A stretch of 64,000 nt of DNA from Clostridia bacterium. Lineage in GTDB: Bacteria; Bacillota; Clostridia; Oscillospirales; Acutalibacteraceae. Each line of letters starts with the position of its first letter. The stretch's first letter is position 1. The notes beneath the pieces were generated by a model, which saw only the letters and a list, made by a program, of their open reading frames with translations, was not told the origin of the DNA and did not search any database. The translations under genes and the position numbers were made by a program. The stretch spans positions 62,001 to 126,000 of the forward strand of contig JAFTWB010000006.1 in assembly GCA_017465505.1 (NCBI GenBank). The letters are read 5' to 3'. Shown piece by piece: positions 1-6,175 of this stretch.

Positions 1-135
1 AAAAAGGGTTTTGTTTGCCAGCAAATTCATACAAATAACGCTTACAACAAAAAGTGATACCACTGTAGAGGGGATACACCTTAAGAGAATTGCTGTTTCT
101 GTTTTTTCTCGCTTTATCCATTCGGTTATTTTCAT
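1..135 (-). CDS. VUT/YhhQ-family queuosine-precursor transporter, N-terminal part (runs off left edge)
   Basis: The reading frame starts at ATG 135-133 on the minus strand and stays open to the window edge, giving 45 codons. It begins MKITEWIKREKTET and continues into a hydrophobic stretch ending MNLLANKTLF, which resembles the first membrane segment of VUT/YhhQ proteins (usually about 220-240 residues). These membrane proteins import queuosine precursors such as preQ0/preQ1. A GGGAG ribosome binding site lies 7 bases upstream. The family call rests on this short N-terminus plus the preQ1-like riboswitch in the leader, which independently points to queuosine metabolism. The rest of the gene is outside the window. 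Confidence 0.7.
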   Translation of the reverse strand, partial: MKITEWIKREKTETAILLRCIPSTVVSLFVVSVICMNLLANKTLF

Positions 136-144
136 TTTTATCTC

Positions 145-182
145 CCAAAAAGAAAGGTGGCCCTGCAAAACGCAAAGCCACC
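145..182 (-). terminator. Leader terminator hairpin between riboswitch and transporter start
   Basis: On the minus strand GGTGGC (182-177) pairs with GCCACC (161-156), and the stem is followed by TTTCTTTTT before the GGGAG ribosome binding site. A U-tailed hairpin inside a 5' leader, downstream of an aptamer, is the usual expression platform of a transcription-terminating riboswitch. The antiterminator partner was not resolved by eye. Confidence 0.65.
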
Positions 183-207
183 ATAATCATATGCTTATGT
201 ATAGCAG

Positions 208-249
208 TCCTGGTTTTGTTTAACGACAGGATGGTACAAGCGAACTGTC
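208..249 (-). promoter_or_regulatory. preQ1-I riboswitch aptamer
   Basis: Read on the minus strand, GACAG (249-245) pairs with CTGTC (229-225) to form P1. The loop TTCGCTTGTACCATC is followed by a tail GTTAAACAAAACCAGGA. The loop bases TCCTG can pair with CAGGA of the tail to give the H-type pseudoknot, and the A-rich TTAAACAAAAC strand matches the class I preQ1 pattern (the Thermoanaerobacter aptamer has TTAACAAAACAAGG at the same place). The aptamer starts only a few bases after the predicted transcription start. A covariance-model search would settle the call. Confidence 0.75.
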
Positions 250-256
250 ACTTTTT

Positions 257-285
257 ATTATACATCATATCAATACAAAACTCAA
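257..285 (-). promoter_or_regulatory. Promoter of the queuosine-precursor transporter
   Basis: On the minus strand TTGAGT (285-280) and TATAAT (262-257) are separated by exactly 17 bases. The predicted start is near 250, at the beginning of the riboswitch aptamer. The promoter is divergent from the SOS promoter at 332-360. Confidence 0.75.
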
Positions 286-331
286 GAGGCATATTTTAGA
301 AAGCTTTTATGTAAAAATCTTCATTTTCCTC

Positions 332-360
332 TTGAAATCGAACAAATTTTCTGATATCAT
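332..360 (+). promoter_or_regulatory. SOS promoter of the Y-family polymerase operon, with upstream LexA half-match
   Basis: TTGAAA (332-337) and TATCAT (355-360) are 17 bases apart. The spacer contains an imperfect LexA box, GAAC-N4-TTTC (340-351), which differs from the Gram-positive consensus GAAC-N4-GTTC at one position. A repressor bound there would cover both promoter elements. Confidence 0.65.
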
Positions 361-373
361 ATAGTTGCAGAAA

Positions 374-385
374 GAACGTAGGTTC
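374..385 (+). promoter_or_regulatory. LexA (DinR) box
   Basis: GAACGTAGGTTC is a perfect GAAC-N4-GTTC palindrome, the LexA/DinR operator of Firmicutes. It lies just after the predicted transcription start and 20 bases before the start codon of the Y-family polymerase gene, a typical place for SOS repression. Confidence 0.8.
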
Positions 386-405
386 GAAAGTTAGGAGGGC
401 GAAAG

Positions 406-1893
406 GTGGATAAAAAATATCTGTGCATAGATTTAAAATCATTTTACGCTTCAGTAGAGTGCGTCGAAAGACACCTTGACCCTTTGACAACAAACCTGGT
501 TGTTGCAGATATGAGCAGAACGGAAAAGACCATCTGCCTTGCAGTTACTCCATCCTTAAAATCTTTTGGAATATCAGGCAGAGCCAGACTTTTTGAAGTT
601 TTGGAGCAGGTAGGCAGAATCAACGCAGACAGACAAAGAAAAGCAGGAAAGACAAAGCTTTTAAAGGGTGTTTACGATATCCGAGAGATTCAGAATAACC
701 CCTATGTTGCACTTGATTTTGTTGTTGCTCCGCCTCAGATGGCTCACTATATGAAGTGGAGCACCTATATCTATCAGATTTACCTTAAGTATGTTTCGCC
801 TGAGGATATCCACGTTTATTCTATTGATGAGGTTTTTATGGATATCACGGGTTATCTTGAAAACGCCGGAATGACTGCTTATGAGTTTGCCCAGACCATT
901 ATCCAGGATGTGCTTAAATCCACGGGAATCACAGCCACTGCAGGAATCGGCACAAATATGTATCTTGCCAAAATTGCAATGGATATCAGTGCCAAGAAAA
1001 TGCCTGCCGATGAGTACGGCGTGAGAATTGCTGAGCTGGATGAACATTCTTACAGAGAAAAGCTGTGGTCACATACTCCCCTTACAGATTTCTGGAGAGT
1101 GGGCAGAGGCATTGCGAAGAAGCTTGAAAATTACGGTATGCACACAATGGGGGATGTGGCACGTTGCTCTGTTGAGTGTGAAGACTGGCTTTACGAAATG
1201 TTTGGGGTTAATGCTGAGCTTCTCATTGACCACGCCTGGGGTTGGGAACCTTGCACCATTGCCGATGTAAAAGCCTATAAGCCTGCTTCAACAAGTCTTA
1301 GCACAGGTCAGGTGTTGCAGAATCCTTACCCCTTTGACAAAGCACGGCTCATTGCCGAAGAAATGATAGATCAGCTTGTTTTTGATCTGGTGGATAAAAA
1401 ATTAGCCACAGACCAGCTTGTGCTAACTGTGGGCTATGATGTTCTCAACCTTAGAAACAAGGATATTATGAGCACATACAAGGGCGAAATCTGTACCGAC
1501 CATTATGGCAGAAAAATTCCAAAGCACGCTCACGGCACAGTGAATCTTTCCAGTAAAACATTATCGTCATCAGCTCTTATAAATGCTCTTTTAGAGCTTT
1601 TTGACAGAATTGTGGACAAAAATCTTCTTGTTCGCAGGCTTACCATTGCGGCTTGTAAGCTTGTGGATGAATCGGAAATTGAAAAAGGCTTTGTAGCTCA
1701 GCAGCTTGATTTGTTCACAGATTACGAGAAAGAGTCGTCATCTCAATCACTTTCTCGTGAAAGAAAAATGCAGGACGCAGTTGTAACAATAAAACACCGA
1801 TTTGGCAAAAACGCAATTTTTAAAGGAATGAACCTTAAGGAAGGTGCAACGGCAAGAGAGCGTAATGGTCAGATTGGCGGACATAAGGCATAA
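406..1893 (+). CDS. Y-family translesion DNA polymerase (UmuC/UvrX type)
   Basis: Product of 495 residues. It is an error-prone polymerase that copies damaged templates during the SOS response. The N-terminal palm has the metal-binding motif DLKSFYASVE with Asp9, and the catalytic pair YSIDEVFMD with Asp141 and Glu142. A helix-hairpin-helix region and little-finger domain follow. The sequence is of the UmuC/UvrX branch, with an insertion around residues 65-110 rather than the shorter DinB layout. The start is GTG at 406, 9 bases after TTAGGAGGG. It is followed 6 bases later by a YolD-like gene, the usual Gram-positive pairing. The upstream LexA boxes predict DNA-damage induction. An alternative name would be DNA polymerase IV/V-like. 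Confidence 0.93.
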   Translation: MDKKYLCIDLKSFYASVECVERHLDPLTTNLVVADMSRTEKTICLAVTPSLKSFGISGRARLFEVLEQVGRINADRQRKAGKTKLLKGVYDIREIQNNPYVALDFVVAPPQMAHYMKWSTYIYQIYLKYVSPEDIHVYSIDEVFMDITGYLENAGMTAYEFAQTIIQDVLKSTGITATAGIGTNMYLAKIAMDISAKKMPADEYGVRIAELDEHSYREKLWSHTPLTDFWRVGRGIAKKLENYGMHTMGDVARCSVECEDWLYEMFGVNAELLIDHAWGWEPCTIADVKAYKPASTSLSTGQVLQNPYPFDKARLIAEEMIDQLVFDLVDKKLATDQLVLTVGYDVLNLRNKDIMSTYKGEICTDHYGRKIPKHAHGTVNLSSKTLSSSALINALLELFDRIVDKNLLVRRLTIAACKLVDESEIEKGFVAQQLDLFTDYEKESSSQSLSRERKMQDAVVTIKHRFGKNAIFKGMNLKEGATARERNGQIGGHKA

Positions 1894-1899
1894 TTAAGT

Positions 1900-2331
1900 A
1901 TGAAAAATAATTATAATGATATAATAAATCTTCCTTATCCTACCTCAAAGACCAGGCCGAGAATGAGCAACCTCAACCGAGGGGCACAGTTTTCGCCTTT
2001 TGCCGCTTTGACAGGCTACGAGGAAGCAGTAAAAGAAACCGCAAGGCATACTAATGAAAAGGCTCAGCTTTCGGAATATCAGATTGCTTTAATCAACGAC
2101 AAACTTAACATAGCCTTGGAAAAGAAAAGTTCAAATCCAATTGTAAGCATTACATATTTCAGACCCGATAAAAGAAAACAAGGCGGTGAGTACATAACTT
2201 TGTCAGGTGTAATTAAAAAAATTGACGAAATAAGCCGTACTCTTATTCTTATGGACCGCTCGGTAATTCCCATAGATATGCTATACGATATCCAAGGCGA
2301 AATCTTTGATTATAAATATTCGGACTTATAA
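1900..2331 (+). CDS. YolD-like protein
   Basis: Product of 143 residues. It carries the YolD signature near the N-terminus, RPRMSNLNRGAQFSPFAAL at about residues 19-37. A C-terminal part (about 85-135) looks like a small WYL/YolD-type beta domain that begins near ISGxI-type strands. YolD-like proteins accompany UvrX-type polymerases in Firmicutes and are proposed to act like a UmuD-type accessory factor, though the mechanism is not established. It is transcribed with the polymerase gene (6-base gap) and so shares its LexA control. Confidence 0.85.
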   Translation: MKNNYNDIINLPYPTSKTRPRMSNLNRGAQFSPFAALTGYEEAVKETARHTNEKAQLSEYQIALINDKLNIALEKKSSNPIVSITYFRPDKRKQGGEYITLSGVIKKIDEISRTLILMDRSVIPIDMLYDIQGEIFDYKYSDL

Positions 2332-2363
2332 ACGCCGTGTTTGATAAAGTCCTGAAAAAACTC

Positions 2364-2390
2364 AACCCCTCTGCTTTTTACAGAGGGGTT
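2364..2390. terminator. Bidirectional terminator between SOS operon and dockerin gene
   Basis: AACCCCTCTG (2364-2373) and CAGAGGGGTT (2381-2390) form a 10-bp stem with a 7-base loop. On the minus strand it is followed by a run of six T (2355-2360), so it serves the convergent dockerin gene best. The plus-strand T-run is weak. Confidence 0.75.
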
Positions 2391-2403
2391 TGACTGTGTG
2401 GAG

Positions 2404-3630
2404 TTAATCAGGATAAGCTATGGCGTTGATTTCAATATATTCTATATCTTTATCAAGTCTGTGCCAGATAGCTTTGATTGCTTCAATGATATTCTCGGTG
2501 CCCGGATTTTTAAGGTAGAGAGCGTAAACATCAGGGTCGTATTCATTATATATACCGCCGATTTGCTCAACTCTCTCAAAGTCGTACTCGGGAAAATCGT
2601 AGGGAGTATAAGGGTTGTAATTGCCGTTAAGGGTAATGATAATACTGTCATCTGCGAAAGCTTCAGAGCCAAGGGCAAGGATGTCGTCAATCATAAGCTG
2701 AAGCTCTTCGTCAAGCTCAGGCTCGATTTTGGCAAGGTGCTTCTGAATTGCTGTTGCGTCCTGAATAGTGAGCTTGCCGTCACGGTTAAAGTCTGTGGTG
2801 TAACCGATGGGAAGCTTGCCTTCAAGATTCCAGTCGCTTAAGTCATCCAGATATATTGTCTGCATTTTTGCAAGAACCTTTTGAATAAGGGTAGAGTCCT
2901 TAATGCTCAGCTTGCCGTCGCGGTTGCTGTCTCCGATGAGAATGGCCATACGGGGGATTTTTTCAAAAGCTGCCTTAATACCCTGTACGCCTTCTCTGTA
3001 TGCTTTCTCAATGCTCATAACCTTGTCTTCTTTTGGCAGGTATACACCGTAGCCGTATTCAAAGGGGTAGTAAGCATTGTAGCCTTTAAGCACATAATCT
3101 CCCAGAATATCAATGGTAAGTATGGGGGATACCATATTTGATTCAAGCCATACAAGAACATATTCAGGGGTTTCGTCGGCAGTGGATAAGTAATGCTCGT
3201 AAATCTCGTCGTAGTAATATTCATATTCCAAATTGTTTTCGATTTCCAACAGCTCAAAGATTCTGCCTTTGTAAAGGTCGATGTTGGGCTCTTCCAGTGT
3301 GCCGTCGTTGAAGATTACATCTTCAAACAGTCCCGAGGCAAAAGTGTAGGTATAAATCTCGCCGTAGCCTTTGACAAAAGTTTTCTCAACCATTTCGCCG
3401 GGGTAGGGTGCATTTTCCGTTGTACCGCACCAGTTGGGTTGACTGCAATAAGCGTAAGCGTAAACATTCTCCCAACCCTCGGGATTAGTAAAGCCGATGG
3501 TTACCGAGCCGTCAATAGCAGGGTTTTCGATAATCTGGAAATTGTCTTTGCTCTGCTGAGCATTGACACCTATTACAGAAACACCTGCAATGAGTGCCAG
3601 AGTTAAAATAAGGGATAATAGTTTTTTCAT
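2404..3630 (-). CDS. Secreted protein with starch-binding-like module and internal dockerin
   Basis: Product of 408 residues. A signal peptide (MKKLLSLILTLALIAGVSVI, ending near VNA at 22-24) directs export. Residues about 43-110 resemble family 25/26 starch-binding modules: a Trp-Glu-Asn-Val-Tyr-Ala-Tyr strand, a YPGEM loop and a final VIFNDG. Residues about 232-303 are a type I dockerin with two calcium-loop repeats, GDSNRDGKLSIKD and TDFNRDGKLTIQD, each followed by an IQK helix. The dockerin is not at the end: about 105 more residues of unknown type follow. Dockerins bind cohesins on scaffoldins or the cell surface. No catalytic domain or cohesin is visible in this window. An AGGAGG site precedes ATG 3630, and a LytTR-type operator lies upstream at 3705-3738. 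Confidence 0.85.
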   Translation of the reverse strand: MKKLLSLILTLALIAGVSVIGVNAQQSKDNFQIIENPAIDGSVTIGFTNPEGWENVYAYAYCSQPNWCGTTENAPYPGEMVEKTFVKGYGEIYTYTFASGLFEDVIFNDGTLEEPNIDLYKGRIFELLEIENNLEYEYYYDEIYEHYLSTADETPEYVLVWLESNMVSPILTIDILGDYVLKGYNAYYPFEYGYGVYLPKEDKVMSIEKAYREGVQGIKAAFEKIPRMAILIGDSNRDGKLSIKDSTLIQKVLAKMQTIYLDDLSDWNLEGKLPIGYTTDFNRDGKLTIQDATAIQKHLAKIEPELDEELQLMIDDILALGSEAFADDSIIITLNGNYNPYTPYDFPEYDFERVEQIGGIYNEYDPDVYALYLKNPGTENIIEAIKAIWHRLDKDIEYIEINAIAYPD

Positions 3631-3669
3631 AATTCTTCCTCCTTTGGTTTAGGTTTATCCTCAATTCTC

Positions 3670-3697
3670 ATTATACATATGTTTTTGCAATTGTCTA
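3670..3697 (-). promoter_or_regulatory. Promoter of the dockerin gene
   Basis: On the minus strand TAGACA (3697-3692) and TATAAT (3675-3670) are 16 bases apart. The -35 box is poor and the spacing short, as expected of an activated promoter. The direct-repeat operator ends 7 bases upstream of the -35 box, the same geometry as at the transport operon promoter (6026-6053). Confidence 0.65.
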
Positions 3698-3704
3698 CTG
3701 TGTT

Positions 3705-3738
3705 GGCAGAAACGATTTGTTTTAAGGCAGAAACGATT
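3705..3738 (-). promoter_or_regulatory. LytTR-type direct-repeat operator of the dockerin gene
   Basis: Read toward the gene, AATCGTTTCTGCC occurs twice (3738-3726 and 3717-3705), identical over 13 bases with a 21-bp period (two helical turns). LytTR regulators bind paired direct repeats of this spacing just upstream of a -35 box. The same repeat in the same orientation relative to its promoter occurs at 5985-6018. Confidence 0.75.
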
Positions 3739-3786
3739 GGTTAAATGATTTTTGAGGATTTTTTAATCCTTTCATTTATTAGACGC

Positions 3787-3816
3787 AAAAAACCGAAAAA
3801 ACTCACTCGGTTTTTT
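3787..3816. terminator. Terminator-like A/T-tailed hairpin
   Basis: AAAAAACCGA (3787-3796) can pair with TCGGTTTTTT (3807-3816) across a 10-base loop. The symmetrical A and T tails would allow termination in either direction. It lies between the kinase gene end and the dockerin operator, insulating the dockerin promoter. Confidence 0.5.
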
Positions 3817-3834
3817 AAAAAAATTTGAAATTTT

Positions 3835-3866
3835 AAAAAAAGCGACAAGTCTTCAGAACTTGCCGC
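3835..3866 (-). terminator. Terminator of the two-component operon
   Basis: On the minus strand GCGGCAAGT (3866-3858) pairs with ACTTGTCGC (3850-3842), with one G-T pair and a 7-base loop. A run of T (3841-3835) follows. It sits 9 bases after the kinase stop codon. Confidence 0.8.
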
Positions 3867-3875
3867 TAAAATGAA

Positions 3876-5177
3876 TTATTCTGTTTTAAGTACCACAGAG
3901 AATGTAAAACGCATAGTGCTTTTCTCAAATATGAAGTCAACGCTTCCATCGTATTCTTTTGCAATTCGCTTAATACTCTTGATTCCAAAGCCGTGAATTT
4001 CTTTGTTCTTCTTGGTGGTTTTAAGCTCCTTGCCGTCAGTTTTTGGGGCTGATGAGCAGGAGTTTACAAGGGTAATTACCACAAAGTTGGAGTTTGTGTT
4101 TTTAACGGAGATTTCAATAATCTTGTCTTCGGATTCTTTAGCAGCTTCTACAGCGTTTTCAAGAAGGTTGTCAAGCAGAGAAGTGAGATGGATGTCGGAG
4201 ATGAATGAAAAATCAACATCTCTTACGTCGCAGAAAAAGTCAATGTCATATTCTTTGCAGGCTTCTACATATCTGTTGGCAATTGCATTAACCAGTTTGT
4301 GGTCACTGTATTTTCTGAGGTATTTAATCTGGTAATTGTCGTAGAGATTGTCGATGTAATTGATAATCCGTTGATATTGCTCATCATTTGCAAATTCTTT
4401 TATAGAAAGAAGATGACGCTTAATGTCGTGAATGAGTATGTTGGAATTTTCGTACTGAGCTTGAAGAATTGTGTAGTACTCTGTATCCAACTCTGCTTTT
4501 TGTTTTAACAGACGGTGCTCCAGGTTTTCCTTTTGAATCTTTATCATTGATTCGTGAATCCAGAAAACCACAATATTTGAGTATAGCAAAAGCACAACGC
4601 TGATAATAAAAACATAGAAAACATTTTCGGAAACCTCTGTGATTTCCATAATTCTGGAAACACCTGCCAGAAGCACGATTGAGGCAAGAGGAAGAAGTAA
4701 AAGCAGGCTTGCCTTTGAACTTCTCAGTTCTTTTCTTTGTTCAGAAATGCTCAGTTTAAGAATAAGATAAACAACAAAAAAGTATAAAAGCTTCGCACAA
4801 CTTGCCTGAATCCATAGAATGGTGTCGTTTTCCGTGTGGACACTTGTGTGAACCCCAAACAAAAGGGTGGAAAGGTGAAAAATGCACATTTCCGTAATCA
4901 GCATTGACGCCGACAAGATAAGAGAAGTGAAAAGGCTTTGCCAGACCCCTGTTTTGAAAAGTAAAAAGCAGAGAAGAAAATTGAACACAAAGAAAGCCAC
5001 CAGATTTAATATGGGAATGCCGATGTAGCTTATGCCAAACTGTAAAAGAACGGAAACAGCAAAACCTGCAAAGATGATAGGTTTAGAATGCTTTGAGGAA
5101 TACTTTTGTGAAAAGAACAACAGAGAAATTAAAGCTTCAAATATGTATGTCAGAAAATAACAGGTTGCCGATAACAT
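3876..5177 (-). CDS. GHKL sensor histidine kinase, AgrC/NatK-like
   Basis: Product of 433 residues. The first 205 or so residues contain about six membrane segments. A helix with the phosphoacceptor region IHDIKRHLLSIKEF follows (His250), then an ATPase domain with the N-box LDNLLENAVEAA and the G-box GFGIKS. This layout is that of LytTR-partner kinases such as AgrC, which sense extracellular signals through the membrane domain. The start codon overlaps the regulator stop codon (TAATG), so translation is probably coupled. No AgrB/AgrD-type peptide maker is visible nearby. Ligand unknown. Confidence 0.92.
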   Translation of the reverse strand: MLSATCYFLTYIFEALISLLFFSQKYSSKHSKPIIFAGFAVSVLLQFGISYIGIPILNLVAFFVFNFLLCFLLFKTGVWQSLFTSLILSASMLITEMCIFHLSTLLFGVHTSVHTENDTILWIQASCAKLLYFFVVYLILKLSISEQRKELRSSKASLLLLLPLASIVLLAGVSRIMEITEVSENVFYVFIISVVLLLYSNIVVFWIHESMIKIQKENLEHRLLKQKAELDTEYYTILQAQYENSNILIHDIKRHLLSIKEFANDEQYQRIINYIDNLYDNYQIKYLRKYSDHKLVNAIANRYVEACKEYDIDFFCDVRDVDFSFISDIHLTSLLDNLLENAVEAAKESEDKIIEISVKNTNSNFVVITLVNSCSSAPKTDGKELKTTKKNKEIHGFGIKSIKRIAKEYDGSVDFIFEKSTMRFTFSVVLKTE

Positions 5178-5893
5178 TAAATACCTCCCACAAAACTGTA
5201 AAAAGCCTTTTTAAATTCAGCATATTTTCTCTGAGAAATACAGGGAACACTGAGAGCTTCACTTCCTGTTTCAAATGTAATGTGGTTTTTGTCAAAGTTA
5301 ATCACATTTTGCAAATTAACAACAAAGCTCTTGTGAGAATAAATAAAACAGTGAGGTTGACTGATTTCATCGCATAACTGTTGCGGCTTTTTACTTGTTT
5401 TGAACTTTTGATTTTTTGTTACGATTATTGAGCCGTGTTTAAGGTTTTCGATATAAAGAATATCTTTTGTCTTGATAAAGTAGACCTTGTCGCAGTTTTC
5501 AATAATAATCTGCTTGCTTATCTGACCGTGATATACAATGGCATCGATAAAATTTCGGTAAAACCTTTCTTCGTCAACAGGTTTTGACAAATAACGGAAA
5601 ACGGAAATTTTCATTGCTTTGTCAAGGTAATCGGAAAAGGATGTAAGAATTATTACGATGACATCGTTGTTGTACTCTTTGAGCTTTTCCGAAAGCTCAA
5701 GGCCTGTAATTTCGGGCATTTCAATGTCAACGATAGCAATGTCATAAACAACCTTTTGGTGCCTTACAAAATCTCCGTTGTTTCTTACATCTATTTCAAA
5801 ATCAATATTGTTGTTTTTCTGAATTTTCTGCAACAAATCCATTACCTTAGCGGTAATGGTTACATCGTCGTCGCATACAAGCACTTTAATCAT
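5177..5893 (-). CDS. LytTR-family response regulator
   Basis: Product of 238 residues. The receiver domain (1-120) has the acidic pocket CDDD (8-10), the phosphoacceptor Asp56 in IVDIEMP, Thr in ILTSFS and Lys in YLSKPVD. Residues about 135-236 form a LytTR DNA-binding domain, with IENLKHGSIIVT and the final SQRKYAEFKKAF helix. LytTR proteins bind paired direct repeats about 21 bp apart, and such repeats lie at 5985-6018 and 3705-3738 on either side of this gene pair. The regulator is therefore the best candidate to control the dockerin gene and the transport operon. A GGGGG-type ribosome binding site precedes ATG 5893. Confidence 0.93.
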   Translation of the reverse strand: MIKVLVCDDDVTITAKVMDLLQKIQKNNNIDFEIDVRNNGDFVRHQKVVYDIAIVDIEMPEITGLELSEKLKEYNNDVIVIILTSFSDYLDKAMKISVFRYLSKPVDEERFYRNFIDAIVYHGQISKQIIIENCDKVYFIKTKDILYIENLKHGSIIVTKNQKFKTSKKPQQLCDEISQPHCFIYSHKSFVVNLQNVINFDKNHITFETGSEALSVPCISQRKYAEFKKAFYSFVGGI

Positions 5894-5912
5894 AACTGAG
5901 CCCCCTTAAATG

Positions 5913-5941
5913 ATTATATATTAAAAAATACGGAATGTCAT
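5913..5941 (-). promoter_or_regulatory. Promoter of the two-component operon
   Basis: On the minus strand ATGACA (5941-5936) and TATAAT (5918-5913) are 17 bases apart, about 20 bases before the regulator start. A second TATAAT on the same strand (5961-5956) has no clear -35 partner. Confidence 0.55.
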
Positions 5942-5984
5942 TATTTTCTAAGCATATTATACCATATTATTTTTTCTTGTGCAT

Positions 5985-6018
5985 AATCGTTTCTGCCTCA
6001 AAATAAATCGTTTTTGCC
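5985..6018 (+). promoter_or_regulatory. LytTR-type direct-repeat operator of the transport operon
   Basis: AATCGTTTCTGCC (5985-5997) and AATCGTTTTTGCC (6006-6018) are direct repeats with a 21-bp period and one mismatch. They match the repeats at 3705-3738 base for base apart from that mismatch. The operator ends 7 bases before the -35 box at 6026, as at the dockerin promoter. Confidence 0.75.
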
Positions 6019-6025
6019 TTTGGAC

Positions 6026-6053
6026 TTGATTCTATGTTTAGGATAAATATAAT
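6026..6053 (+). promoter_or_regulatory. Promoter P1 of the transport operon
   Basis: TTGATT (6026-6031) and TATAAT (6048-6053) are separated by 16 bases, the same short spacing as at the dockerin promoter. There are 29 bases between the operator and the -10 box in both cases. Transcripts would have a leader of about 115 bases containing the palindromes at 6091-6149. Confidence 0.6.
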
Positions 6054-6090
6054 TTAGGTGAATTTGGAAGTTAAAATATATTTTTTCAAT

Positions 6091-6113
6091 ATAGTCTACA
6101 AAATGTAAACGAA
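6091..6113 (+). promoter_or_regulatory. Imperfect upstream copy of the TTTACA/TGTAAA operator
   Basis: ATAGTCTACA-AAA-TGTAAACGAA resembles the perfect palindrome at 6125-6149, with a few mismatches. The two dyad centres are 35 bp apart. Tandem copies suggest cooperative binding by an unidentified dimeric regulator. Confidence 0.45.
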
Positions 6114-6117
6114 ACTA

Positions 6118-6146
6118 TTGACTTTATAGTTTACATTTTGTAAACT
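6118..6146 (+). promoter_or_regulatory. Promoter P2 of the transport operon
   Basis: TTGACT (6118-6123) and TAAACT (6141-6146) are 17 bases apart, 30 bases before the start codon of the first binding protein. The spacer and -10 box are covered by the palindrome at 6125-6149, so binding there should repress. The second binding-protein gene has a very similar promoter (TTGACA-17-TAAACT). Confidence 0.6.
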
Positions 6147-6149
6147 ATA
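6125..6149 (+). promoter_or_regulatory. Perfect palindromic operator overlapping P2
   Basis: TATAGTTTACA (6125-6135) and TGTAAACTATA (6139-6149) are perfect 11-bp inverted repeats around TTT. No T-run follows, so this reads as a protein-binding site rather than a terminator. The regulator is not identified, and no GntR/LacI/ROK-type gene lies next to it. Confidence 0.65.
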
Positions 6150-6175
6150 ATTAAAACGTATGAGAGGTGTGTTCT

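Noticed and set aside
11-299. Two short plus-strand ORFs at the left edge
   Set aside because: They overlap the riboswitch, its promoter and the transporter N-terminus on the other strand, which explain this sequence better.
2398-2841. Plus-strand ORF of 147 codons opposite the dockerin gene
   Set aside because: It lies wholly antisense to a gene with a signal peptide and dockerin repeats, has no ribosome binding site, and its protein shows no family features.
6125-6149. Terminator before the first binding-protein gene
   Set aside because: The arms are AT-rich, the loop is only three bases and no T-run follows, and it overlaps a promoter. An operator is the better reading.
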